DNA from: Rhodocyclaceae bacterium
Lineage (GTDB): Bacteria > Pseudomonadota > Gammaproteobacteria > Burkholderiales > Rhodocyclaceae
Length of the DNA stretch: 37,169 nt
Reading direction: 5' to 3'
NCBI GenBank assembly: GCA_013426785.1
Contig: JACDZI010000028.1
Span: 1-37,169, forward strand
Position numbers and translations under genes: made by a program. How positions within the stretch are numbered: position 1 is the stretch's first letter; each line of letters begins with the position of its first letter. The notes beneath the pieces are model-generated. The model did no database searches. It saw only the letters and a program-made list of their open reading frames with translations, and was not told the origin of the DNA. Shown piece by piece: positions 30,066 through 37,169 of the stretch.

Positions 30066-31325
30066 TTAGAATGAGTTCGAGAACTGAGCACCGAGGATCA
30101 GAATACTGGAATCGTATGAGCCAATCACTCGTCCACGCCCAGCAGCAGTTTGATTGTTGTCGATGTCTGTATCGCGGACGTACAGGTAGGCAGCACCCAA
30201 ATCAAGTTTCGCGCTCTTGGCCAATTTCCATTGAGCACCGCCCGAAAGCCATAGACGGTTGTTATCTGGCAGCGACACCAGTCTCAGAGATGCGGAACGG
30301 ACCGGACTCTGGTCGTAGGCGATACCGAGCTTGAGATCCAAATCATCGCTGTACCTATAGGTTCCCCCAAGAGCGACGCGCCAAGTATCTCGGAACCGGG
30401 TCTCCAATGTCTGGGCAGTTGATCCGCGAGCAACACCCGAGGCCCGTATGATCGGCACCGTATCCACACTACTCCACCCCGTCCATGACACATCGCCCAG
30501 CAGAGTCCATTTGTCGTTGAGCTTCTGCGTCAGGCTGACGATAAAAGTATCCGGCAGCTTGATATCGGCCTCGGCCTTGACGTTCGGCGATACCGCCTGG
30601 TTGGTCGATTCCAGTGTTCCTTCGAGTGTGTGCTTGATGTTCGAACGGTACGACACACCGATCCGGGTCGCAGAAGACAGATCAAAGAGCGCACCAGCAT
30701 TCCAGCCCCAGCTATCGTCATCCGCACTCAGCGTGACGCGTGTTGCCTGGGTAAAGGCATTCAACACAGCAGCTTGTCGTTGATATTCCGCTTCCATCCG
30801 CTGCCAGTTGATACCAAAACCTACCGAGACTTGGTCATTGATCCGATAAGCTATAGATGGATTGATGTTGTATGTCTTGATGTCAAACTTTACGGACTGG
30901 AAACGCCCGACCCAAGTCGGGTCGTATTCAGTCATCAGCCCGAACGGCGCGCTGAAACCTATTCCCAGATACAGATCCTTGTTCATCGCCCAGGACATGT
31001 AGCCGTTGGGAATGTATGCCCAGCTTCCAGCATCGCCTGTTGTTGTACCTCCAGCGGTTCCGATACTGCCTTTATCGCTGAACTCGAAGCTCGGGCGGAC
31101 AGCGGCCATCCCCACCGAGTACTCGCGTGCCTTCAACTTTGTCATCCCAGCCGGGTTGAAAAAGATCGTGCTGGCGTTATCCGCCACCGCAGCCGAACCG
31201 GCGTAAGAATTGCCGATACCGCTGGCGTTCTGTTCGAGCAATTGAAATCCGGAAGCAGCCGCAGTGCCCGAAAAGCTAAGGGCAATTAGCATCGGGATCA
31301 GGCGGGATGTGATGCGAGCTTGCAT
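30066..31325 (-). CDS. fadL: FadL/OmpP1-family outer-membrane fatty-acid transporter
   Basis: 419 residues from the ATG at 31325, with AAGGAGG upstream; the open frame extends to 31535 through the repeat at 31433 but is not coding there. A signal peptide ends GTAAASGF. The hatch domain opens FQLLEQNASGIGNSYAGSAA with VADNASTIFFNPAGM, the NPAGM motif of the family. The rest is beta-barrel ending in the aromatic residue Phe (LGAQFSNSF). It lets long-chain fatty acids or other hydrophobic molecules cross the outer membrane. fadD lies two genes downstream. Confidence 0.93.
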   Translation of the reverse strand: MQARITSRLIPMLIALSFSGTAAASGFQLLEQNASGIGNSYAGSAAVADNASTIFFNPAGMTKLKAREYSVGMAAVRPSFEFSDKGSIGTAGGTTTGDAGSWAYIPNGYMSWAMNKDLYLGIGFSAPFGLMTEYDPTWVGRFQSVKFDIKTYNINPSIAYRINDQVSVGFGINWQRMEAEYQRQAAVLNAFTQATRVTLSADDDSWGWNAGALFDLSSATRIGVSYRSNIKHTLEGTLESTNQAVSPNVKAEADIKLPDTFIVSLTQKLNDKWTLLGDVSWTGWSSVDTVPIIRASGVARGSTAQTLETRFRDTWRVALGGTYRYSDDLDLKLGIAYDQSPVRSASLRLVSLPDNNRLWLSGGAQWKLAKSAKLDLGAAYLYVRDTDIDNNQTAAGRGRVIGSYDSSILILGAQFSNSF

Positions 31326-31384
31326 TGCATTTCCTCCTTGAATTGTTTGTTGTGATTGACGAGGACAGCCCCCGTCGGCGGGGC

Positions 31385-31413
31385 CATTTTCGACGTTTGC
31401 AACAAAATTGCAA
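31385..31413 (-). promoter_or_regulatory. Possible fadL promoter
   Basis: On the minus strand TTGCAA (31408-31413), 17 bp, AAAATG (31385-31390). The TTGCAA hexamer is repeated 11 bp away (31397-31402), giving a direct repeat of GCAACAAAA that could be a protein site. Weak evidence, by eye. Confidence 0.35.
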
Positions 31414-31432
31414 CAAAAAAGCGCAAGCCCGC

Positions 31433-31456
31433 AAAAGTCGGCGCCGGCAGGACGGC
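31433..31456 (+). repeat. 24-bp interspersed repeat, copy 6
   Basis: Two mismatches to the consensus (GCGCCGGCAGGAC). It lies between the divergent fadL and queF genes and is followed after four bases by TATAAT (31461-31466), a likely -10 for queF. The repeat would then cover the -35 region. Confidence 0.8.
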
Positions 31457-31494
31457 GACTTATAATCGCCGCTGCCATTTTCAACGAGTCAGCC

Positions 31495-31914
31495 ATGCCC
31501 TCCGCCCCCGCCAAGACGCTTGAAACCTTCGACAATCCGGCCCCGCACCGCGACTATCAGATCCACATGGAAATCCCGGAATTCACCTGCCTGTGCCCGA
31601 AAACCGGCCAGCCGGATTTCGCCACCCTGACGCTCGACTACGTGCCCGACAAGCGCTGCGTCGAATTGAAGAGCCTGAAGCTCTACATCTGGAGTTTTCG
31701 TGACGAGGGGCACTTCCACGAAGACGTGACCAACCGCATCCTCGACGATCTGGCGCGTGTGACGAAACCGCGCTTCATGCGCCTCACCGCGCGCTTCTAC
31801 GTGCGCGGCGGCATCTTCACCAACGTCGTCGCCGAACATCGCAAGAAGGGATGGACGCCTGCCGCACCGGTTTCACTGGCCGAGTTCCCCGCCCAGTCGA
31901 ACACGCGGGGCTGA
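31495..31914 (+). CDS. queF: NADPH-dependent 7-cyano-7-deazaguanine reductase
   Basis: 139 residues from the ATG at 31495, the length of the short (B. subtilis-type) QueF. The catalytic region is [13 protein letters not shown] with Cys34 and Asp41. [21 protein letters not shown] and [13 protein letters not shown] are family motifs. It reduces preQ0 to preQ1 for queuosine in tRNA. An upstream open frame from 31408 only reads the repeat. No queuosine riboswitch structure was evident upstream. dapC starts 2 bp after its stop, so it may lead the dap transcript. Confidence 0.95.
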   Translation: MPSAPAKTLETFDNPAPHRDYQIHMEIPEFTCLCPKTGQPDFATLTLDYVPDKRCVELKSLKLYIWSFRDEGHFHEDVTNRILDDLARVTKPRFMRLTARFYVRGGIFTNVVAEHRKKGWTPAAPVSLAEFPAQSNTRG

Positions 31915-31915
31915 G

Positions 31916-33133
31916 ATGAATCCGCATCTTGACCTACTGCAGTCCTACCCGTTCGAGAAGCTGCGCGATCTCTATGCCGGCAACATGCCACCGGCCGGCT
32001 TAAAAGAAATCAAGCTCCACATCGGCGAGCCGCAGCACCCGACACCGCAATTCATCAAGGACGTGCTGACGGCCAAGCTGGCGGGACTGGCCAATTACCC
32101 GACCACCAACGGCAGCGACGAGCTGCGCCAGGCCATTGCCGACTGGATCGGTCGTCGCTACGGCATCCCGGTACCCGATGCCGTCACGCAGGTATTGCCG
32201 GTCACCGGCTCGCGCGAGGCGCTGTTCGCCATCGCCCAGGCCGTCGTCGCACCGGGGCCGCGCCAACCCGTCGTCCTGTCGCCCAACCCGTTCTATCAAA
32301 TCTACGAAGGCGCGGCCCTGCTGGCCGGTGCACGGCCGGTATTCCTCAACCAGACGCCCGACCACGATTTCCGCATCGACTGGTCCGCTATTCCCGAAGA
32401 TATCTGGCAGGACTGCCAACTGGTCTATGTCTGCTCGCCGGGCAATCCGACAGGCAAGGTGATGCGGCTGGCTGACTGGAAGCTGCTGTTCGACCTGTCC
32501 GACCGTTACGGCTTCGTGATCGCCGCCGACGAGTGCTATTCGGAAATCTATTTCGACGAAAATCAGCCGCCGCTCGGCGGACTTGAAGCCGCGAGAATGC
32601 TGGGCCGTGACGACTACCGGAACCTGATCATGTTCTCCAGTCTGTCGAAGCGGTCCAACGTGCCCGGCCTGCGCTCGGGCTTCGTCGCCGGCGATGCGGC
32701 AGTGCTGAAGAAATTCTGGCTCTACCGCACCTACCAGGGCTGCGCCATGGCCCCCCCGGTGCAGGCCGCCAGCGCTGCCGCCTGGCGCGACGAAGCGCAC
32801 GTGCAGGAAAACCGCCGCCTCTACGTTGAAAAATTCGCCACGGTCACGCCCATCGTCGCTGCCCATCTGGACACGACCATCCCCGATGCCAGCTTCTACC
32901 TGTGGGCCTCCGTCACGTCGACCGGACTCTCGGACACGGAGTTCGCCCGCGCACTGCACCGTCAATATAATGTAACCGTCCTGCCCGGCAGCTTCCTGGC
33001 CCGCCCCACGGCGCAAGGGAACCCCGGCGGCGATTTCATCCGCATCGCCCTCGTCGCCGGCGTGGAAGAATGTACCGAAGCCGCGCGGCGCATCGCCGCC
33101 TTCTGCCAGTCACTCCAATTGACTCTGAAATAA
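31916..33133 (+). CDS. dapC: Succinyldiaminopimelate transaminase
   Basis: 405 residues, class I/II aminotransferase. PLP site [15 protein letters not shown] with Lys245; SPGNPTGKV (174-182) and the Asp of [11 protein letters not shown] (204-213) support PLP binding. [10 protein letters not shown] near the start is typical of DapC from proteobacteria. It makes N-succinyl-diaminopimelate with glutamate as donor. Location beside dapD and dapE fixes the role within lysine and peptidoglycan precursor synthesis. Confidence 0.94.
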   Translation: MNPHLDLLQSYPFEKLRDLYAGNMPPAGLKEIKLHIGEPQHPTPQFIKDVLTAKLAGLANYPTTNGSDELRQAIADWIGRRYGIPVPDAVTQVLPVTGSREALFAIAQAVVAPGPRQPVVLSPNPFYQIYEGAALLAGARPVFLNQTPDHDFRIDWSAIPEDIWQDCQLVYVCSPGNPTGKVMRLADWKLLFDLSDRYGFVIAADECYSEIYFDENQPPLGGLEAARMLGRDDYRNLIMFSSLSKRSNVPGLRSGFVAGDAAVLKKFWLYRTYQGCAMAPPVQAASAAAWRDEAHVQENRRLYVEKFATVTPIVAAHLDTTIPDASFYLWASVTSTGLSDTEFARALHRQYNVTVLPGSFLARPTAQGNPGGDFIRIALVAGVEECTEAARRIAAFCQSLQLTLK

Positions 33134-33143
33134 GGAAACCGTC

Positions 33144-33962
33144 ATGCACGAACTGCAAACCCTCATCGACCAGGCCTGGGAAGACCGCGCCAACCTGAAA
33201 CCCGGCGCTTCGCCCGCCCGCGTCGGCGAGGCCGTCGATACCATTCTCGCCGAACTGGATGCCGGTCGCCTGCGCGTCGCCGAGAAGATCGACGCTCAAT
33301 GGGTCACGCACCAGTGGGTCAAGAAGGCGGTGCTGCTGTCCTTTCGCATCGAGGACAACAAATTGATGGACGGCGGCCCGATCCGCTATTTCGACAAGGT
33401 CCCGACCAAGTTCGCCCACTACGATACCCACAGCTTCCAGAAGGGCGGCTTCCGCGTGGTGCCGGGTGCCGTGGTGCGCCGCGGCTCCTACATCGGCAAC
33501 AACGTGGTGCTGATGCCCAGTTTCGTGAATATCGGCGCCTACGTCGGCGACGGCACGATGGTAGACACCTGGGCCACCGTCGGTTCCTGTGCGCAGATCG
33601 GCAGGAACGTACATTTGAGCGGTGGGGTCGGCATCGGCGGCGTACTCGAACCGCTGCAGGCCAACCCGACCATCATCGGCGACAACTGCTTCATCGGCGC
33701 ACGTTCCGAGGTGGTCGAGGGCGTCATCGTCGAAGACAACTGCGTCATTTCGATGGGCGTCTTCATCAGCCAAAGCACCAAGATCTTCGACCGTGCCACC
33801 GGCGAAATCACCTACGGCCGCGTACCGGAAGGCTCGGTGGTCGTCGCCGGCAGCCTGCCCTCCGCCGACGGCAAGTACAGCCTGGTCTGCGCAGTGATCG
33901 TCAAGCGAGTGGACGCCCAGACCCGTTCCAAGACCAGCATCAACGAACTGTTGCGCGATTAA
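33144..33962 (+). CDS. dapD: Tetrahydrodipicolinate N-succinyltransferase
   Basis: 272 residues. The left-handed beta-helix (hexapeptide repeats) is visible from about residue 110 to 220: [65 protein letters not shown]-terminal helices come first. It succinylates tetrahydrodipicolinate using succinyl-CoA, the step before DapC. AAGGAAACC precedes the ATG by a good distance. It lies 10 bp after dapC. Confidence 0.97.
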   Translation: MHELQTLIDQAWEDRANLKPGASPARVGEAVDTILAELDAGRLRVAEKIDAQWVTHQWVKKAVLLSFRIEDNKLMDGGPIRYFDKVPTKFAHYDTHSFQKGGFRVVPGAVVRRGSYIGNNVVLMPSFVNIGAYVGDGTMVDTWATVGSCAQIGRNVHLSGGVGIGGVLEPLQANPTIIGDNCFIGARSEVVEGVIVEDNCVISMGVFISQSTKIFDRATGEITYGRVPEGSVVVAGSLPSADGKYSLVCAVIVKRVDAQTRSKTSINELLRD

Positions 33963-33984
33963 GCACGCCGGGAAAGAACGGATC

Positions 33985-35163
33985 ATGGACACGATGGACA
34001 AACTGTTTCGCCTGATGTCGGAAAAAAAGGCGACCGACCTGTTTCTGTCGGTGGGCGCGCCGATCACCATCAAGATGCAGGGCACCGCCATCCCCGTCAA
34101 TCCGGCCATCCTCGATGTCGTTACCGTCCGCAACCTGCTTGCGGAGATACTGAACCCGGAACAACTGACGGAATTCGAGCAGGAGAAGGAGCTGCAAACC
34201 CGCGCCGTAGTCCAAGATATTGGCGTCTACCGCATTTCCTGTTTCTTCCAGCGTGGCACACCGGCGCTGGTCGCGCGCTACATCCCGGTGGACATCCCGA
34301 AGTTCGACAGTCTCGGCCTGCCGCCGGTGCTAAAAGACGTCATCATGGAAAAACGCGGGCTGGTGCTTATGGTCGGCGCCACCGGTTCTGGCAAGTCAAC
34401 CACGCTGACCTCCATGCTCGACTACCGCAATGAATCGGTGACGGGCCATATCCTGACGCTGGAAGACCCGCTGGAGTTCCTGTTCAAGAACAAGCGTTCC
34501 ATCGTCAATCAGCGCGAAGTCGGCCAGGACACCAAAGCCTTCCAGATCGCACTGAAAAATGCCCTGCGCCAGGCACCCGACGTGATTTTCATCGGCGAGA
34601 TTCGCGACAAGGACACCATGGCCATGGCGATCGCCTACGCCCAGTCCGGCCACCTCTGTATCGCCACACTGCACGCCAACAACAGCTACCACGCGATGAT
34701 CCGGATCATCAGCTTCTACCCGCTCGACAATCGTCCGGCCCTACTTGGCGATCTGGCGGTAACGCTGAAATGCGTGATTTCTCAGCGCCTCATCAAGAAG
34801 CCCGACGGTATCCGCACCGCCGCTGTCGAGGTGATGCTCAACTCGCGCCATATCGGCGACCTGATCGAGAAGGGTGACATGAATGGCGTCAAGGAGGCGA
34901 TGGAGCGGAGCATGTCGCCAGGCTCGCAGACCTTCGAGCAATCCTTATTCAATCTGTACAAGTCAGGCACCATCGCACTGGAAGAGGCATTGTCCAATGC
35001 CGATTCCTCCAACAACCTGCGCTGGCTGATCAACAACGCCGCCGTCGAGAAGAAGGCCAAAGACAAACCGCAGGTCGCTCCATCCGCCTCGGCCGACGCC
35101 ACCGCCAGCACCTCCAGCGGCGGCGCGACTTTCTCCGAGTTCACCCTGAAGATGGATTTATGA
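33985..35163 (+). CDS. pilU: PilU, PilT-dependent type IV pilus retraction ATPase
   Basis: 392 residues. The secretion ATPase motifs are Walker [11 protein letters not shown] (131-140), the Asp box [10 protein letters not shown], Walker [13 protein letters not shown] and the His box [16 protein letters not shown]. The start [20 protein letters not shown] and the length beyond 370, with an Ala/Ser-rich tail, fit PilU rather than PilT. It works with PilT to retract pili. Its position between dapD and dapE, with a 4-bp overlap with dapE, ties it to this transcript; the link is probably historical and not functional. Confidence 0.93.
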   Translation: MDTMDKLFRLMSEKKATDLFLSVGAPITIKMQGTAIPVNPAILDVVTVRNLLAEILNPEQLTEFEQEKELQTRAVVQDIGVYRISCFFQRGTPALVARYIPVDIPKFDSLGLPPVLKDVIMEKRGLVLMVGATGSGKSTTLTSMLDYRNESVTGHILTLEDPLEFLFKNKRSIVNQREVGQDTKAFQIALKNALRQAPDVIFIGEIRDKDTMAMAIAYAQSGHLCIATLHANNSYHAMIRIISFYPLDNRPALLGDLAVTLKCVISQRLIKKPDGIRTAAVEVMLNSRHIGDLIEKGDMNGVKEAMERSMSPGSQTFEQSLFNLYKSGTIALEEALSNADSSNNLRWLINNAAVEKKAKDKPQVAPSASADATASTSSGGATFSEFTLKMDL

Positions 35164-36299
35164 CGGACACGCTAGCCTTTGCGAAAGCACTGATCGCCCG
35201 CCGCTCGATCACGACCGACGATGCCGGCTGCCTCGACCTGATCGCGGCCCGGCTGGCGCCGCTCGGCTTCGTCTGCGAACGCCTCGACAGCAGCGGCCCG
35301 ACCGGCCATGTCTGCAACCTGTGGGCGCGACTCGGTAGCGCGAAGCCTGTCGTCGTCTTTGCCGGTCATACCGATGTGGTACCGCCCGGCCCGCTCGAGA
35401 AGTGGGCTTCCGATCCCTTCGTGCCGACCGAGCGCGACGGCAAACTCTTCGGCCGTGGCGCCGCCGACATGAAAACCTCGGTGGCGGCCGCCGTGATCGC
35501 CGTCGAACGCCTGCTTGCCGCCAATACCGTACTAAATGGTTCCGTCGCCTTCCTGCTCACTTCCGACGAGGAGGGCGACGCCACCGACGGCACGGTCAAG
35601 GTAGTCGAAGCCCTCAAGGCGCGTGGCGAGTCGCTCGACTGCTGCATCGTCGGCGAACCCACTTCGGTCAACTGGCAGGGCGACATGATCAAGAACGGCC
35701 GGCGCGGCTCGCTCTCCGGCACGCTGACGGTGCGTGGCGTGCAGGGCCACGTCGCCTACCCCGAAAAGGTCAGGAACCCCATCCATCTCGTCGCTCCGGT
35801 GCTGGCCGAGCTCGCTGCCACGCGCTGGGACGAAGGCAACGCATTCTTCCCGCCGACCAGTTTCCAGATCTCCAACATTCACGCCGGTACCGGCGCCACC
35901 AATGTGGTGCCCGGCACGCTGGAGGTGCTGTTCAACTTCCGCTTCTCCACCGCCAGCACGGCTGACGGACTCAAGCAGCGCGTGTATGACATCCTCGCCC
36001 GGCATGGGCTGGATTACGACCTGGCCTGGCTGCTCGGCGGCCGGCCCTTCATCACCCCGCCTGGCCGGTTGGTCGCCGCCCTGACAGAGGCCATCCGCGC
36101 CGAAGCCGGCGTCACGCCGGAACTCTCCACCAGCGGCGGCACCTCCGACGGCCGCTTCATCGCGGCCATCTGCTCCGAGGTGGTCGAGTTCGGCCCGGTG
36201 AATGCGACTATCCACAAGCTCGACGAGTTCGTCGCGCTTGCCGACATCGAACCGCTGGCATGCATCTACGCAGCCACGTTCAAAAAACTGCTCTCCTAG
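35160..36299 (+). CDS. dapE: Succinyl-diaminopimelate desuccinylase
   Basis: 379 residues, M20 metallopeptidase family. Metal-site motifs: [11 protein letters not shown] (His and Asp), [27 protein letters not shown] (catalytic Glu pair), IVGEPTS, and [11 protein letters not shown] near the end. The dimer domain lies in the middle ([17 protein letters not shown]). It releases succinate to give LL-diaminopimelate with zinc or cobalt. The ATG overlaps the pilU stop (ATGA). Confidence 0.97.
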   Translation: MTDTLAFAKALIARRSITTDDAGCLDLIAARLAPLGFVCERLDSSGPTGHVCNLWARLGSAKPVVVFAGHTDVVPPGPLEKWASDPFVPTERDGKLFGRGAADMKTSVAAAVIAVERLLAANTVLNGSVAFLLTSDEEGDATDGTVKVVEALKARGESLDCCIVGEPTSVNWQGDMIKNGRRGSLSGTLTVRGVQGHVAYPEKVRNPIHLVAPVLAELAATRWDEGNAFFPPTSFQISNIHAGTGATNVVPGTLEVLFNFRFSTASTADGLKQRVYDILARHGLDYDLAWLLGGRPFITPPGRLVAALTEAIRAEAGVTPELSTSGGTSDGRFIAAICSEVVEFGPVNATIHKLDEFVALADIEPLACIYAATFKKLLS

Positions 36300-36308
36300 C
36301 CGCCTAGC

Positions 36309-36332
36309 GCCGTCCCGCCAGCGCCGACTTTT
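36309..36332 (-). repeat. 24-bp interspersed repeat, copy 7
   Basis: Perfect copy in minus orientation. It fills most of the 34-bp gap between dapE and prmB and ends one base before the prmB start codon, so no normal ribosome site is left. Confidence 0.9.
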
Positions 36333-36333
36333 C

Positions 36334-37169
36334 ATGTCCGAACTCCTCGACGATCTCCACACCATCCGCGACTGGCTGCGCTGGGGCACCAGCCGCTTCA
36401 ACGAAGCGCGGCTGCATTTCGGCCACGGTTGCGACAACGCCCATGACGAAGCGGCCTGGCTCGTCCTGCACGCCCTACACCTGCCGCCTGATCGCCTCGA
36501 CCCGTATCTGGATGCGCGCCTGACGCACCACGAACGCCTGGCCGTGCTCGAAATCCTCCAGCAGCGCATCGCCCGCCGCCTGCCCGCCGCCTACCTGACC
36601 CGTGAAGCCTGGCAGGCCGGCCTGCGCTTCTATGTGGATGAGCGGGTGCTGATCCCGCGCTCGTACTTCGCCGACCTGTTGGTCGATGGCTTCGCGCCCT
36701 GGGTGGACAATCCGCACGCCGTCGACAGTGCGCTCGACCTGTGCACCGGTTCTGGCTGCCTCGCCATCCTGATGGCGCACGCCTTTCCGGTGGCGAAGAT
36801 CGACGCGGTCGATATTTCGGATGGCGCGCTGGAAGTCGCCAAACGCAACATCGCCGACTACGGCCTCAAGGAACGTGTGCGCCCGGTGAAAAGCGACGTG
36901 TTCGCCGGCATGGGCAGGCGCAAGTACGACCTGATCCTCAGCAACCCGCCTTATGTCACCGAGCAGGCCATGCGCGAACTGCCGCCCGAATACCGCCACG
37001 AACCGGCGCTGGCGCTCGCCGCCGGGAACGACGGCCTCGACATCGTGCGCCGCATCCTCGCCGGGGCGAAGAACCATCTCAAGCCACATGGATTGTTGGC
37101 AGTGGAAGTCGGCCATAACCGGGCCATCATGGATGCCGCCTTCCCCGACCTGCCACTCACCTGGCTCGA
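36334..37169 (+). CDS. prmB: 50S ribosomal protein L3 N5-glutamine methyltransferase (C-terminus beyond window)
   Basis: 278 codons visible; the gene continues past the right edge. Domain order is as in PrmB: helical N-terminal domain with HDEAAWLVLHALHLP, then the SAM-binding DLCTGSGCLAI (135-145), the acidic VDISDGALEVAKRN and the NPPY motif (204-207) that binds the glutamine side chain. YEAWxGLRFYVDERVLIPRS-like text near residues 92-110 separates it from the release-factor enzyme PrmC. It methylates Gln of ribosomal protein L3. The ATG is immediately preceded by a copy of the 24-bp repeat; translation may be coupled to dapE. Confidence 0.93.
   Translation, partial: MSELLDDLHTIRDWLRWGTSRFNEARLHFGHGCDNAHDEAAWLVLHALHLPPDRLDPYLDARLTHHERLAVLEILQQRIARRLPAAYLTREAWQAGLRFYVDERVLIPRSYFADLLVDGFAPWVDNPHAVDSALDLCTGSGCLAILMAHAFPVAKIDAVDISDGALEVAKRNIADYGLKERVRPVKSDVFAGMGRRKYDLILSNPPYVTEQAMRELPPEYRHEPALALAAGNDGLDIVRRILAGAKNHLKPHGLLAVEVGHNRAIMDAAFPDLPLTWL

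Noticed and set aside
29165-30334. Long plus-strand ORF of 389 codons opposite the PlsB-like gene
   Set aside because: Antisense shadow; the minus strand has clear acyltransferase motifs, and the ORF also runs over the terminator and fadL end.
33036-34133. Long minus-strand ORF opposite dapD and pilU
   Set aside because: Antisense shadow crossing two well-identified genes.

Overview
The window looks like chromosome of a betaproteobacterium, most likely Rhodocyclales (Dechloromonas/Azonexus-like). This rests on protein style, a GC-rich composition and the linked order queF-dapC-dapD-pilU-dapE-prmB; no rRNA or other marker gene is present, so the placement is an inference. I see no phage, IS element, tRNA, rRNA or CRISPR array.

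Layout. (1) 1-3.1 kb: start of an RND pump gene and its adaptor, then a Na/phosphate symporter with a PhoU-like tail. (2) 3.2-5.5 kb: outer-membrane phospholipase A, a small exported protein and FabI. (3) 5.5-25.6 kb: an envelope-stress-like island. It holds two glycine-zipper proteins, two HdeA-like proteins, a YgiW/BOF protein, a DUF3313-like protein, two orphan solute-binding proteins, an MscS-type channel, two GltS glutamate symporters, NhaA, a lipoprotein, an MltF-like transglycosylase and a PqiA-PqiA-PqiB-PqiC set. A small winged-helix regulator, an RRM-like 79-residue protein and an unknown 184-residue protein lie divergent from pqi. (4) 25.7-27.1 kb: ABM-family monooxygenase and AzlC/AzlD. 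(5) 27.1-31.3 kb: FadD, PlsB-like acyltransferase and FadL (exogenous fatty-acid use). (6) 31.5-37.2 kb: QueF, then lysine/diaminopimelate genes with PilU, and a partial PrmB.

The main discovery candidate is a perfect palindrome, GCCCA-N3-TGGGC, in five intergenic regions, all inside the island (6351, 10478, 15181, 17527, 24254), plus one near-match in front of the RND genes (1523). Each exact site lies 63-77 bp before a start codon. After each comes 9 bp, a poor -35-like hexamer, 16-17 bp and a -10-like hexamer. Two sites have this arrangement on both sides. This reads as an activator regulon for envelope genes; the regulator gene beside the 24254 site is the natural candidate for its protein.

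A second layer is gene duplication and decay. Two remnants of the DUF3313-like gene and one remnant of the RRM-like gene are present. A 24-bp interspersed repeat (seven copies) sits beside several broken genes, against start codons, and once as an inverted pair that would form a terminator-like hairpin behind nhaA.
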